From NCBI GenBank assembly GCA_030430565.1, contig JAUIKS010000039.1, forward strand, positions 1-64,000: a stretch of DNA of 64,000 nt, read 5' to 3'. Shown piece by piece: positions 1 through 6,663 of this stretch. The position numbers and the translations under genes are program-made. The notes beneath the pieces are model-generated. The model made no database searches. It was given only the letters and a program-made list of their open reading frames with translations, and was not told the DNA's origin. The stretch is from Polyangia bacterium. Its GTDB lineage: Bacteria > Myxococcota_A > Polyangia > Nannocystales > Nannocystaceae. Within the stretch, counting starts at the first letter, position 1, and every line of letters begins with the position of its first letter.

Positions 1-542
1 CGGTGCGCATGTGCTCGGCGAGCGACCAGCCGACGACGCGGCGCGAGAACAGGTCGATGATGACCGCGAGGTACGACCACCCCTGGTGCGTCCAGATGTA
101 GGTGATGTCACCGACCCAGACGCGATCAGACTCGTCGGTGCTGAAGTCACGCTCGAGCGTTCGCCGCGATCGGGTGCTCGTGGTTCGAGTCCGTCGTCTT
201 CCTAAATTTCGGGCGTCGTCGTCCGCAGACGCCCCCCTCGTGCATGAGGCGAGCGACGCGGTTGAGCCCGACTTTCTCGCCCTGGGCGACCAGCTCGGCG
301 TGCACGCGGGGGCTGCCGTAGGTCTGCCGGCTGGCGTCGTGGATCGCCTTGATCTTGGTCTTCAAGGCCTCGTTCTCCTGAGCTCGCTCGGACGGTTCGC
401 GTGACTTCCACGCGTAGTATCCGCTTCGCGAGACCTCGAGAACGTCGCACATCATGCTCACTGGAAAGGCCGATTCCGCCGCGGCGATCACTTCGAAGGA
501 GCTGTTTCCTTCGCAAAGTACGCCGCGGCTCGCTTTAAAAAA
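1..542 (-). pseudogene. IS3-family transposase OrfB, frameshifted and cut by the window edge
   Basis: Entered by -1 frameshift from OrfA, the frame contains the HTH_21 region (SRSGYYAWK, TYGSPRVHAEL) and continues to HPIAAN near base 161, then hits a stop at 147. One frame over, the expected continuation LERDFSTDESDRVWVGDITY runs to the window edge, with the first catalytic Asp in GDITYIW and the DLFSRRVVGW strand. Related proteins read HPI-x-x-N-L-L-x-R-D-F here, so a 2-bp loss (or 1-bp gain) at about 158-161 explains the break. Truncation at base 1 is only the window limit. Confidence 0.8.
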
Positions 543-793
543 TCCCGCTCCATCGTCACGCGCTTGAGGTCTCGCCGCAAGCGCGCCAGCTCGGCCCGCT
601 CGTCCGACGTCAGCGGTCCGTTGGGATCCTTGGCCTTGTCGATCCTCGACTGCGCCACCCAGTTGCGTAGGGCCGTGACCGAGAGATCCATCTCCCTCGC
701 TATCTGCGCGATTGGCTTCCCCGATGTCTCGACGATCTTGACTGCAGCGGCCCGCTGCTCGGGGGTAAAATTTCTTCGCTTTCTCTTTCCCAT
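488..793 (-). CDS. IS3-family transposase OrfA (HTH_Tnp_1)
   Basis: This 101-residue protein begins MGKRKRRNFTPEQRAAAVKI, the classic start of IS3 OrfA proteins. A helix-turn-helix (QIAREMDLSVTALRNWV, about residues 29-45) binds the element's ends. A heptad-rich segment, ELARLRRDLKRVTMERDFLK, forms the leucine-zipper dimerisation region that normally precedes the shift into OrfB. It is full length for the family. The ATG at 791-793 is preceded by an AGGAG-like ribosome site. Expression of the complete transposase would need -1 frameshifting at 536-542. Confidence 0.9.
   Translation of the reverse strand: MGKRKRRNFTPEQRAAAVKIVETSGKPIAQIAREMDLSVTALRNWVAQSRIDKAKDPNGPLTSDERAELARLRRDLKRVTMERDFLKRAAAYFAKETAPSK
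536..542 (-). other. -1 ribosomal slippery heptamer T TTT TTA between orfA and orfB
   Basis: On the minus strand the sequence reads GAT TTT TTA AAG in the OrfA frame (RDFLK). This is a perfect X XXY YYZ heptamer. A -1 slip changes the reading to GGA TTT TTT AAA GCG, which is the OrfB frame (GFFKAS). IS3-family elements are known to make OrfAB by this mechanism, so the position and frame relationship agree with the family. Function is inferred, not shown. Confidence 0.75.
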
Positions 794-854
794 GAGGACA
801 TCTCCTGCCTACTGCTGACTTGTTGGAGGTGTCCACCGAACCGGGGGAAGCTTA

Positions 855-1394
855 CTAGCTCTGGCTGCTTGCGCGTGACTCGTCTGCAGCGGTTTCCCCA
901 CGACCGCGTTTGATCATCACTCGCAGGCGACGGCCTCGCGGGGTGAGACGCACCTTCACAGCCAACATCAGCGCCTCGGTACGCTTGAGGATGAAGTGTG
1001 GAGCACCGCGAACGTTCTGCATCAACTCCACGAAGCCTCCAGCTGCCAGTCGCTCGTACGACTCGAGGGCATCTGAAGGCGTATCCAACCGTAGATCTTT
1101 GTCACCATACGTGGCGAGGTTGTCGAGCACGTCGAGGTCTTCGGGGATGATCTCGGAGTTAATCATCGCCTTCAGTAACCCCGGGCCGAAGCCGAATGTA
1201 AAAATCTCGGGTGCGTAGGATCCACGGAGCGCTGTGATGTAGAGCCTTCGGAGCGGCGCTGTGGAGGTCGCGTAGGCGGGGGCCACCGCGCTCGCGCCCA
1301 CGTCAGCAGCGTCACGCGAACCGAGGGAAACCCAGCCCGTCTGAGTCAAGTTTTGTGATGGAACGCGAAAACCCCCCTCCGAGATCCTGATCAT
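855..1394 (-). CDS. Hypothetical protein, possibly a truncated remnant
   Basis: This 179-residue frame lies between two mobile elements and is not recognised. The middle and C-terminal parts look like real protein (PEIFTFGFGPGLLKAMINSE, DLDVLDNLATYGDKDLRLD) and end in a basic tail. The base composition is lower in GC than the flanking chromosomal genes. The first 15-20 codons overlap the hairpin that starts the adjacent four-gene element, so the natural N-terminus may have been replaced by that insertion, and the stop codon abuts the IS3 end. It may therefore be the stub of a longer island gene. Confidence 0.4.
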   Translation of the reverse strand: MIRISEGGFRVPSQNLTQTGWVSLGSRDAADVGASAVAPAYATSTAPLRRLYITALRGSYAPEIFTFGFGPGLLKAMINSEIIPEDLDVLDNLATYGDKDLRLDTPSDALESYERLAAGGFVELMQNVRGAPHFILKRTEALMLAVKVRLTPRGRRLRVMIKRGRGETAADESRASSQS

Positions 1395-1416
1395 TCAGGA
1401 GAATTCGGAAGGGGGT
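1371..1416. repeat. Imperfect inverted repeat (hairpin) at the left edge of the four-gene module
   Basis: The arm starting ACCCCCCTCCGAGATCCTGA pairs with the arm TCAGGAGAATTCGGAAGGGGGT around a TCAT loop, with one small bulge. It lies 39 bases before the TTG start of the first module gene. A second, larger hairpin follows the last gene (5453-5521), so the pair may mark the ends of the mobile unit. It could instead be a transcription barrier. Confidence 0.5.
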
Positions 1417-1454
1417 GGTCTCCTCGCAGTTGCGACAAAGAGAGGAGACCGACC

Positions 1455-2036
1455 TTGTGGCTCGAGATCGTACAGGACACCAAGTTTTTCGACCTGCTGC
1501 TGGCCATCGACGCTGACCTCGCGGCCGAGGTGCGTGGGCGAGGCTGCCAGGAGTGCGGAGGACCTCTGCACCAGGCGAACTATCCCCGGAAGCCGCGAGG
1601 CGGGATTGACCTCGAGGACGCGAAGCGGTGGAGCCTGTGCTGCGGGCGGGAGGGGTGCCGGAAGCGGCACCTGCCGTCGTCCGTGGTCTACCTCGGGCGT
1701 CGCGTGTACTACGGCGTCGTCCTCGTCTTGGTGATGGTGATGCGCGAGGGGCTGACGGCGAAGCGGGTCGCGAAGCTACGCAAGGAACTCGGGGTCTCGC
1801 GTCAGACCCTGGCGCGGTGGAGATCGTGGTGGAGGGACATCTTCCCGGAGAGCGCGTTCTGGCGAGCTGCGCGGTCGCGACTGCTGCCGCCGGTCGACGA
1901 GGGGGCGCTCCCCGGCAGCCTGCTCGAGCGATGGAGCGGCGAGCTGCGAGAGCGCGTGGTGAGCATGATGAAGTTCCTGGGACCGGTGACGCGGGGCCGG
2001 GAGCACGAAGCGCATACACGCAGTCTGAGGGCGTGA
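1455..2036 (+). CDS. Small Cys-rich protein with C-terminal HTH, first gene of the transposon module
   Basis: This 193-residue protein is not a named family to me. Residues about 30-75 contain CQECGGPLH and LCCGREGCRKRH, a likely zinc-binding set. Residues about 95-125 contain TAKRVAKLRKELGVSRQTLARWRSWW, which reads as a helix-turn-helix followed by a Trp-rich helix. A DNA-binding accessory role in recognising element ends or target is inferred from this and from its place ahead of the transposase. The start is a TTG preceded by GAGGAG; the overlapping GTG is in another frame. Confidence 0.65.
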   Translation: MWLEIVQDTKFFDLLLAIDADLAAEVRGRGCQECGGPLHQANYPRKPRGGIDLEDAKRWSLCCGREGCRKRHLPSSVVYLGRRVYYGVVLVLVMVMREGLTAKRVAKLRKELGVSRQTLARWRSWWRDIFPESAFWRAARSRLLPPVDEGALPGSLLERWSGELRERVVSMMKFLGPVTRGREHEAHTRSLRA

Positions 2037-2133
2037 GGTCGTCACGCAGAAGATGGTCGTTCAGGAAGAGATCACGATGATGTAGGGTTCAAGAAATTCG
2101 CGCTGGCGAAGGTAGCTGGCCAAAGGAGCAGCC

Positions 2134-3663
2134 ATGGATGGTGATGACGAGGGCTCAGTGCACGAGCGCTGGGCGAGACTGCGTTTTGCGATCGTAGGGC
2201 CGCTGCTGGCGTCTCCGCCGGAGCGCGGGGCGCTGCAGTCGGCGCTGCGCGAGCTGTCGCAGCGAAAGTGGATGCACCCGTCGAGCGGAGAGTGGGTGTC
2301 GTTTGGGCGCTCGACGATCGAGCGGTGGTACTACCTCGCGAAGCGCGCGCAGCGAGACCCGGTGGGCGTGCTGCGTCGAAAGGTGCGCGAGGACGCCGGG
2401 ACGCACCCGAGCATGACGGCGCAGCTGCGCACGATGCTGCGGCAGCAGCACAAGGACCACCCAAAGTGGAGCTACCGGCTGCACGCCGACAACCTGGTCG
2501 CGCTCGTCGAAGAGCATCCCGAGTGCGACGCGGTGCCGTCGTACCCGACGGTGCGGCGGTACATGAAAGACGCGGGGCTGCTGAGACAGCGCCGCCGGGG
2601 TCGTACTGCCGAGCGCGGCGCGAGGGCGGTCCACAGGCACAGGCAGCAGGAGACGCGCAGCTACGAGACAGCGTACGTGCACGGGCTGTGGCACTACGAC
2701 TTTCACGAGTCGAGGACGATCGCGCTCGTGACCCCGTGGGGGACGTGGGAGAAGCCAGAGTGTTTCGCGGACCTCGACGACCACTCGCGGCTGTGCTGCC
2801 ACGCGCAGTGGTACTGGGAGGAGTCCGCCGAGACGCTGGCGCACGGGAAGTCGCAGAGCTACCTCAAGCGTGGGCTCCCGCGGCGGGAGATGAGCGACAA
2901 CGGCGGCGCGATGCTGGCCGAAGAGACACAAAGGGCCTACGAGCGCCTGGGGATCCTGCACGAGACGACGCTGCCGGAGAGCCCGCACCAGAACGCGAAG
3001 GCGGAGAAATTCTGGGACACCCTGGAGGAGCGGCTGATGGCGATGCTGGAGGGGGTGGAGAACCTGACCCTCGAGCTGCTGAACCGGGCGACGCAGGCGT
3101 GGGTCGAGCGCGAGTACAACCGCCGCGTCCACAGCGAGCTAGGCGTCTCGCCGCTGCACCGCTATCTCCACGGGAAGTCGCTCGGTCGTCCGAGTCCGGA
3201 TGCGGAGACGCTCCGGCGCGCGTTTCGGGTCCGACGGACGCGGACGCAGCGTCGCAGCGACGGGACGATCAGCCTCAAAGGCCAGCGATTCGAGATCCCG
3301 TCGCAATACCGGACCATGACGAAGATCCACATCGAGTTTGCCCGCTGGGATCTTCGCCACGTCGACATGGTCGATCCGAGGACCGGCGAGCGCCTGTGCC
3401 CGATCTTCCCGCTCGATCGCCACAAAAACGCGGACGGGCGCCGACGCCGACTCGCCGATGTAGAGCCCGGCGTGCAGCCTGACGCGCCGCCAGCGAAGAG
3501 CGGGATGGCGCCGCTGCTGAAGCAGCTGATCACCGAGTACGAGGCCTCCGGCCTGCCCCCCTCGTTCCTGCCGATGAACCCAACACGCGAAGACGACATC
3601 ACGGAAGACACGGAAGACACCCACACCATCCAGGAGGACCACGATGAAGACGAACCTGCGTGA
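2134..3663 (+). CDS. DDE transposase/integrase (rve core, TniA/TnsB/IS481-like)
   Basis: This 509-residue protein has an N-terminal helical DNA-binding region with HTH character (residues about 45-150), an integrase catalytic core and a C-terminal beta-rich domain. The catalytic acids are visible: Asp in WHYDFHES (about residue 190), Asp in EMSDNGGAM (about 256) and Glu in NAKAEKFWDTL (about 292), the last two about 36 residues apart as in D-D-35-E enzymes. DLDDHSRLC is the usual core strand. The tail is acidic and Thr/Glu-rich. The ATG follows AAGGAG, and the 3' end overlaps the ATPase gene by 20 bp, implying coupled translation. Confidence 0.88.
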   Translation: MDGDDEGSVHERWARLRFAIVGPLLASPPERGALQSALRELSQRKWMHPSSGEWVSFGRSTIERWYYLAKRAQRDPVGVLRRKVREDAGTHPSMTAQLRTMLRQQHKDHPKWSYRLHADNLVALVEEHPECDAVPSYPTVRRYMKDAGLLRQRRRGRTAERGARAVHRHRQQETRSYETAYVHGLWHYDFHESRTIALVTPWGTWEKPECFADLDDHSRLCCHAQWYWEESAETLAHGKSQSYLKRGLPRREMSDNGGAMLAEETQRAYERLGILHETTLPESPHQNAKAEKFWDTLEERLMAMLEGVENLTLELLNRATQAWVEREYNRRVHSELGVSPLHRYLHGKSLGRPSPDAETLRRAFRVRRTRTQRRSDGTISLKGQRFEIPSQYRTMTKIHIEFARWDLRHVDMVDPRTGERLCPIFPLDRHKNADGRRRRLADVEPGVQPDAPPAKSGMAPLLKQLITEYEASGLPPSFLPMNPTREDDITEDTEDTHTIQEDHDEDEPA

Positions 3664-4519
3664 CCTGTACGGCCTTAAGCACAACCCCTTCTCGCCCGAC
3701 GTGCCCACCGACGCGCTCTACCCGGGCGCGCAGATAAGTAACTTCTGCTGGCGCATCGAGCACGGCCTCGCCGTCGAGGGCGGCTTCGCGATGGTCAGCG
3801 GGCCGCCGGGCGTCGGCAAGAGCGTGACCCTACGCCTGCTCGCGCGGCAGCTCGACGGCCTGCGCGAGGTCATGACCGGCGCGTTTCAGCACCCCCAGTC
3901 GAACATCGCCGACTTCTACCGCGAGATGGGCGAACTCTTCGGCGTGTCCCTTCGGCCACACAACCGCTGGGCTGGCTTCAAGGACCTGCGCGCCCGCTGG
4001 ATCAGCCACATCGAGAAGACGCTCATGCGCCCGGTCCTGCTGGTCGATGAGGCGCAGGAGATGAACTCCACCGTCCTCGGCGAGCTGCGCATCCTCGCCA
4101 GCACCCGATTCGACTCGCGCAGCATCCTCGGCGTCGTGCTCGCCGGCGACGAGCGCTTGCCCGACAAGCTGCGCCGCGAGGAGCTGATGCCCCTCGGCAG
4201 CCGGCTGCGCACGCGCCTCGTGCTCGAGCCGGTCTCGCCGGCCGAACTCGGCGAGCTGCTTGTCCACCGCCTCAAGGCCGCCGGCAACCCCGGCCTGATG
4301 ACCCAGGCGCTCATCCACACGCTGTGCGAGCACGCGCTCGGCAACCCGCGTGTCCTGATGAACATGGCCTCGGAGCTCCTGATCGTCGCCGCGCACAAGG
4401 AGCGCGAGCAGCTCGACGAGAAGCTCTACTTCGAGGTCTTTGACCGCACCTCGACCGCCCCCAGCACCTCGAGGACGACGAAGAAGGGGCGACGCGCGGC
4501 GGCGGGGCGACGCCGGTGA
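3644..4519 (+). CDS. TnsC/TniB/ExeA-like AAA ATPase
   Basis: This 291-residue protein starts LYGLKHNPFSPDV, typical of ExeA/GspA-type AAA proteins. Walker A is SGPPGVGKS (about residues 53-61), Walker B is RPVLLVDEAQEM (about 129-140), and the sensor/arginine region GSRLRTRLVLEPVSPAEL follows. In transposons this class binds ATP, selects or marks target DNA and activates the DDE transposase; in secretion systems the same fold has other roles. The overlap with the transposase gene supports the transposon role. The C-terminus is a basic tail. Confidence 0.85.
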   Translation: MKTNLRDLYGLKHNPFSPDVPTDALYPGAQISNFCWRIEHGLAVEGGFAMVSGPPGVGKSVTLRLLARQLDGLREVMTGAFQHPQSNIADFYREMGELFGVSLRPHNRWAGFKDLRARWISHIEKTLMRPVLLVDEAQEMNSTVLGELRILASTRFDSRSILGVVLAGDERLPDKLRREELMPLGSRLRTRLVLEPVSPAELGELLVHRLKAAGNPGLMTQALIHTLCEHALGNPRVLMNMASELLIVAAHKEREQLDEKLYFEVFDRTSTAPSTSRTTKKGRRAAAGRRR

Positions 4520-5454
4520 GCGCGCTCGAGGTCTGTCGCGCCTGCGAGCTGGCCCCGAGACCTCCCGAGCAACGCTGGCTGATCACCGACTTCTGGGCCG
4601 AGCAGGCCGTCGGCATCGTCGGTGGTGAGCCTAAGTGCTGCAAGTCCTTCTGCGCCCTCGACATGGCTGTCGCCGTGGCTTCGGGGGCGCCGTGCCTGCG
4701 ACGCTTCGCGGTCCCGCGGCGCGGCCCGGTGCTCCTGTTTGCCGCCGAGGACTCGCTCGACGTCGTGAGGCGGCGCCTCGAGGGCATCTGCGCGGCCGCG
4801 CGCGTCGACTTCGACACGCTCGATGTCCACGTGATCAAGAACCCGACCGTGCGCCTCGATCTCGAGCGCGATCGTCTGCGCCTCCGCGCGTCCGTCGAGT
4901 CGATCCGTCCGCGGCTCCTGATCCTCGATCCCTTCGTGCGCCTTCATCGCGTCGATGAGAACACCGCCGCCGAGGTCGCGCCTCTACTCGCGTACCTTCG
5001 CGAACTCCAGCGGCGCTTCGCCACCGCCGTCGCGCTCGTCCATCACGCGCGCAAGGGCGGGCACGCGCGCGCTGGTCAGGCGCTGCGCGGCTCGTCGGAG
5101 TTTCACGCGTGGGGTGACAGCAACCTGCATCTCCGGCGGCAACGCGAGCAACTGCTGCTCTCCATCGAGCACCGCGCCGCGGCGTCGCGCTCGGGGCTCG
5201 CGCTCGAGCTCCGCGCCGAGGACGAGGCGCTCGCGCTCCGCGTCGTCGATACACCGTCGACCGCGGAGACGGCCCCGCCCTCGACGATCGAGCGCGTCGC
5301 CCAGGTACTGACCAGCGCGCCAGCGCCGATGTCACGCGGCGAGCTCCGCAGCGCGTGCCGGATCCGCAACGCGTCCCTCGGCGAGGCCCTCTCGACGCTC
5401 GTCGCCGAGGGCCGCGCACTCGTCGACCACGGCCGCTACCGCGCCGCTCCGTGA
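4516..5454 (+). CDS. AAA_25/RepA-like RecA-fold ATPase, fourth gene of the transposon module
   Basis: This 312-residue protein carries a Walker A-like loop GGEPKCCKSF (about residues 35-44), a Walker B strand PRLLILDPFVRLH (about 136) and VALVHHARKGG, which matches the AAA_25/RepA group of hexameric RecA-like ATPases. The first Cys of the KCCKS loop stands where the usual Gly would be. The C-terminal third looks like a winged helix (PMSRGELRSACRIRNASLGE). The GTG start overlaps the preceding stop by 4 bp. A role as helicase-like or target-handling factor for the element is inference; such proteins also occur in plasmid replication. Confidence 0.7.
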   Translation: MSALEVCRACELAPRPPEQRWLITDFWAEQAVGIVGGEPKCCKSFCALDMAVAVASGAPCLRRFAVPRRGPVLLFAAEDSLDVVRRRLEGICAAARVDFDTLDVHVIKNPTVRLDLERDRLRLRASVESIRPRLLILDPFVRLHRVDENTAAEVAPLLAYLRELQRRFATAVALVHHARKGGHARAGQALRGSSEFHAWGDSNLHLRRQREQLLLSIEHRAAASRSGLALELRAEDEALALRVVDTPSTAETAPPSTIERVAQVLTSAPAPMSRGELRSACRIRNASLGEALSTLVAEGRALVDHGRYRAAP

Positions 5455-5521
5455 CGCGATTCCGGATTCCCGTTCCGCGCCTCCCCTACAGAGGCTGGGA
5501 ATGGGAATCCGGAATCGCGTC
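5453..5521. repeat. 24-bp near-perfect inverted repeat at the right edge of the module
   Basis: The arms 5453-5476 and 5498-5521 are reverse complements with a single mismatch, around a 21-base loop that itself contains CCTC/GAGG. The left arm includes the stop codon of the AAA_25 gene. No U-tract follows, so it is not a standard intrinsic terminator. It may be a transposon end structure or a processing site. Confidence 0.7.
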
Positions 5522-5540
5522 GAGCGAGTCCCTCGGATAG

Positions 5541-5807
5541 CTCGAGCCGCGGTCCCTCGGTCTCCGCGATCCTGCTCACGCGTCGCACGCGGTGATGATC
5601 GGGGTGCCGATCCGACGCGTGCAGCGCTGGCTCGGTCACGCCTCGGTGGCGACGACGGAGCGCTACGCGCACCTCCGGCCGGAGTCGGGGGATGAGCTCA
5701 TCAAGGGGCTCGTGTTGTACGACGCGAACCCCGCGGCTCAGATTTTGGGCGACAAATGGGCGACAAAGGGGGGCAGAAAGGCAAAAACGCCGTCCAGCGG
5801 CAGCTAG
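5541..5807 (+). pseudogene. C-terminal stub of a tyrosine recombinase (phage-type integrase)
   Basis: The frame after the stop at 5538-5540 contains HASHAVMIGVPIRRVQRWLG followed by HASVATTERYAHLRP. This is the LGH...Y signature of tyrosine integrases, with the nucleophile Tyr in ERYAHL. The upstream catalytic Arg box (usually HDLRHT) is absent or garbled as LRDPAHAS, and the N-terminal two thirds are missing. The stub sits 14 bases from the tRNA-Val 3' end, the usual place for an island integrase. The four-gene module immediately upstream may have displaced the rest. Confidence 0.75.
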
Positions 5808-5815
5808 ACGGCGTT
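5783..5815 (-). terminator. Intrinsic terminator of tRNA-Val
   Basis: AACGCCGTC (5786-5794) pairs perfectly with GACGGCGTT (5807-5815). On the minus strand the stem is followed by a TTTTT tract. It lies directly after the tRNA 3' end. The integrase stub's stop codon falls inside it. Confidence 0.85.
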
Positions 5816-5821
5816 GCGCGA

Positions 5822-5893
5822 TGGGCGCGACAGGGGTCGAACCTGTGGCTTCCACCGTGTGAAGGTGGCACTCTACCACTGAGTTACGCGCCC
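5822..5893 (-). tRNA. tRNA-Val (anticodon CAC)
   Basis: The minus-strand sequence folds as a complete cloverleaf. The acceptor arms are GGGCGCG/CGCGCCC with discriminator A, and the T arm contains GGTTCGACC. The anticodon stem CCACC/GGTGG encloses the loop TTCACAC, giving anticodon CAC, which reads GUG (valine). No CCA is encoded. A terminator follows. The adjoining integrase stub makes the tRNA 3' half a likely attachment site for the island on its left. Confidence 0.93.
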
Positions 5894-6005
5894 GTTGAGT
5901 GGGGACGCAAGGTATCGGAACCTATACGTTTCCGCAACCCGAAACATCGGCTTGGGAGGGCGCCGGTGACGCCGTGTGGGAAATTTGAAACGCTGGCTTG
6001 CACGA

Positions 6006-6020
6006 GCGACCGGTCGGTCG
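6006..6020. promoter_or_regulatory. Putative TetR-family operator upstream of the regulator gene
   Basis: GCGACCGGTCGGTCG lies 16 bases before the proposed ATG of the TetR-type gene. Its first 14 bases are the exact reverse complement of the 14 bases at 6701-6714 in the neighbouring hydrolase gene. TetR regulators commonly bind such short palindromes near their own promoters, so autoregulation is likely but unproven. Confidence 0.6.
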
Positions 6021-6036
6021 TAGAACGGTGTTACGG

Positions 6037-6639
6037 ATGGTTCGCCGGGGAACACAGGCACGCGCGGAGATTGTGGCGGAGGCTGCGCGAATCGCCTCGA
6101 TAGAGGGGCTTGAGGGGCTCTCGCTGCGTACTCTCGCGCGGAGTTTGGGGCGATCAAAGTCGGGTCTGTTTGCGCATTTTGATTCGAAAGAGGCGCTGCA
6201 GCTCGCGGTGCTTCAGCACACCGAGCGGGTCATGACCGAGCGGGTCGTTCGGCCGGCGCTGGCCGAGCCTCGTGGCCTGCCGCGGATCCGCGCCTTGTTT
6301 CGCCTGTGGGGGGGTTGGGCGCGGGACCACCTCCCGGGCGGCTGTGTGTTCGTCAACGCCTCGACGGAGCTAGACGATAAGCCTGGTCCTGTGCGGGATG
6401 CACTTGTGGCGTCGCAGAATACTTGGCGCCGGACGCTTCGTCGGGCGTTTGAAATTGCGGCGGAGGAAGGGCAGCTGCTCCCAGCGGCGGACCCTGAGCA
6501 GCTGGCGTTTGAGCTGTATTCGTTGATGCTGGGCAGCTACCTGTACGCGCGGCTGCTGAAGGATCCAAAGACCGTCGCGCTCGCGCGCGCTGGGTTTGAG
6601 CGACTTCTGGCGAGCGCTTCGGCGACGCCTGCGGTCTGA
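6037..6639 (+). CDS. TetR/AcrR-family transcriptional regulator
   Basis: This protein of about 200 residues has an N-terminal TetR HTH: ARAEIVAEAARIASIEGLEG, then LSLRTLARSLGRSKSGLFAH and FDSKEALQLAV. The remaining C-terminal helices form a TetR_C-like ligand and dimerisation domain. The ATG at 6037 starts MVRRGTQ; an earlier start at 5998 would put coding sequence through the operator-like palindrome and is less likely. It is followed 24 bases later by an alpha/beta hydrolase gene carrying the same palindrome near its 5' end, so the pair is probably one regulated unit. The ligand is unknown. Confidence 0.88.
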   Translation: MVRRGTQARAEIVAEAARIASIEGLEGLSLRTLARSLGRSKSGLFAHFDSKEALQLAVLQHTERVMTERVVRPALAEPRGLPRIRALFRLWGGWARDHLPGGCVFVNASTELDDKPGPVRDALVASQNTWRRTLRRAFEIAAEEGQLLPAADPEQLAFELYSLMLGSYLYARLLKDPKTVALARAGFERLLASASATPAV

Positions 6640-6663
6640 TTCATCGAGTTCAATGGAGGATTC

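Larger units (their letters stand above)
1..849 (-). mobile_element. IS3-family insertion sequence, 5' portion (3' end lies outside the window)
   Basis: Two overlapping leftward frames have the organisation of IS3-family elements: a small HTH orfA and an orfB with the HTH_21 and integrase-core sequences. The element continues past base 1, so its right inverted repeat and the rest of the DDE domain are not visible. The left end is estimated near 840-849, where the leader contains GGTTCGGTGGACACC, typical of this family's termini; the exact base is uncertain. The insertion abuts the stop codon of the neighbouring leftward ORF. The orfB frame is broken near 158-161, so this copy is probably not autonomous. 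Confidence 0.8.
1371..5521 (+). mobile_element. Four-gene transposon-like module (Zn/HTH protein, DDE transposase, TnsC/ExeA-like ATPase, AAA_25 ATPase)
   Basis: Four rightward genes are tightly arranged: 1455-2036, 2134-3663, 3644-4519 (20-bp overlap) and 4516-5454 (4-bp overlap). The core pair, a DDE integrase plus a short AAA ATPase, is that of TniA/TniB, TnsB/TnsC and IstA/IstB type systems. The first and fourth genes are not the usual TniQ/TnsD partners. Large hairpins lie just outside both ends. The exact boundaries and target duplication could not be identified, so the limits given are those of the hairpins. Confidence 0.6.

Noticed and set aside
2155..3132. Long minus-strand open frame opposite the transposase
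   Set aside because: Arg/Val/Leu-rich shadow caused by high GC at third positions; the plus-strand frame has the DDE motifs.
5453..5521. Integron attC site
   Set aside because: The stem is a simple long inverted repeat without the R/L box pattern, and there is no integron-type integrase or cassette array.
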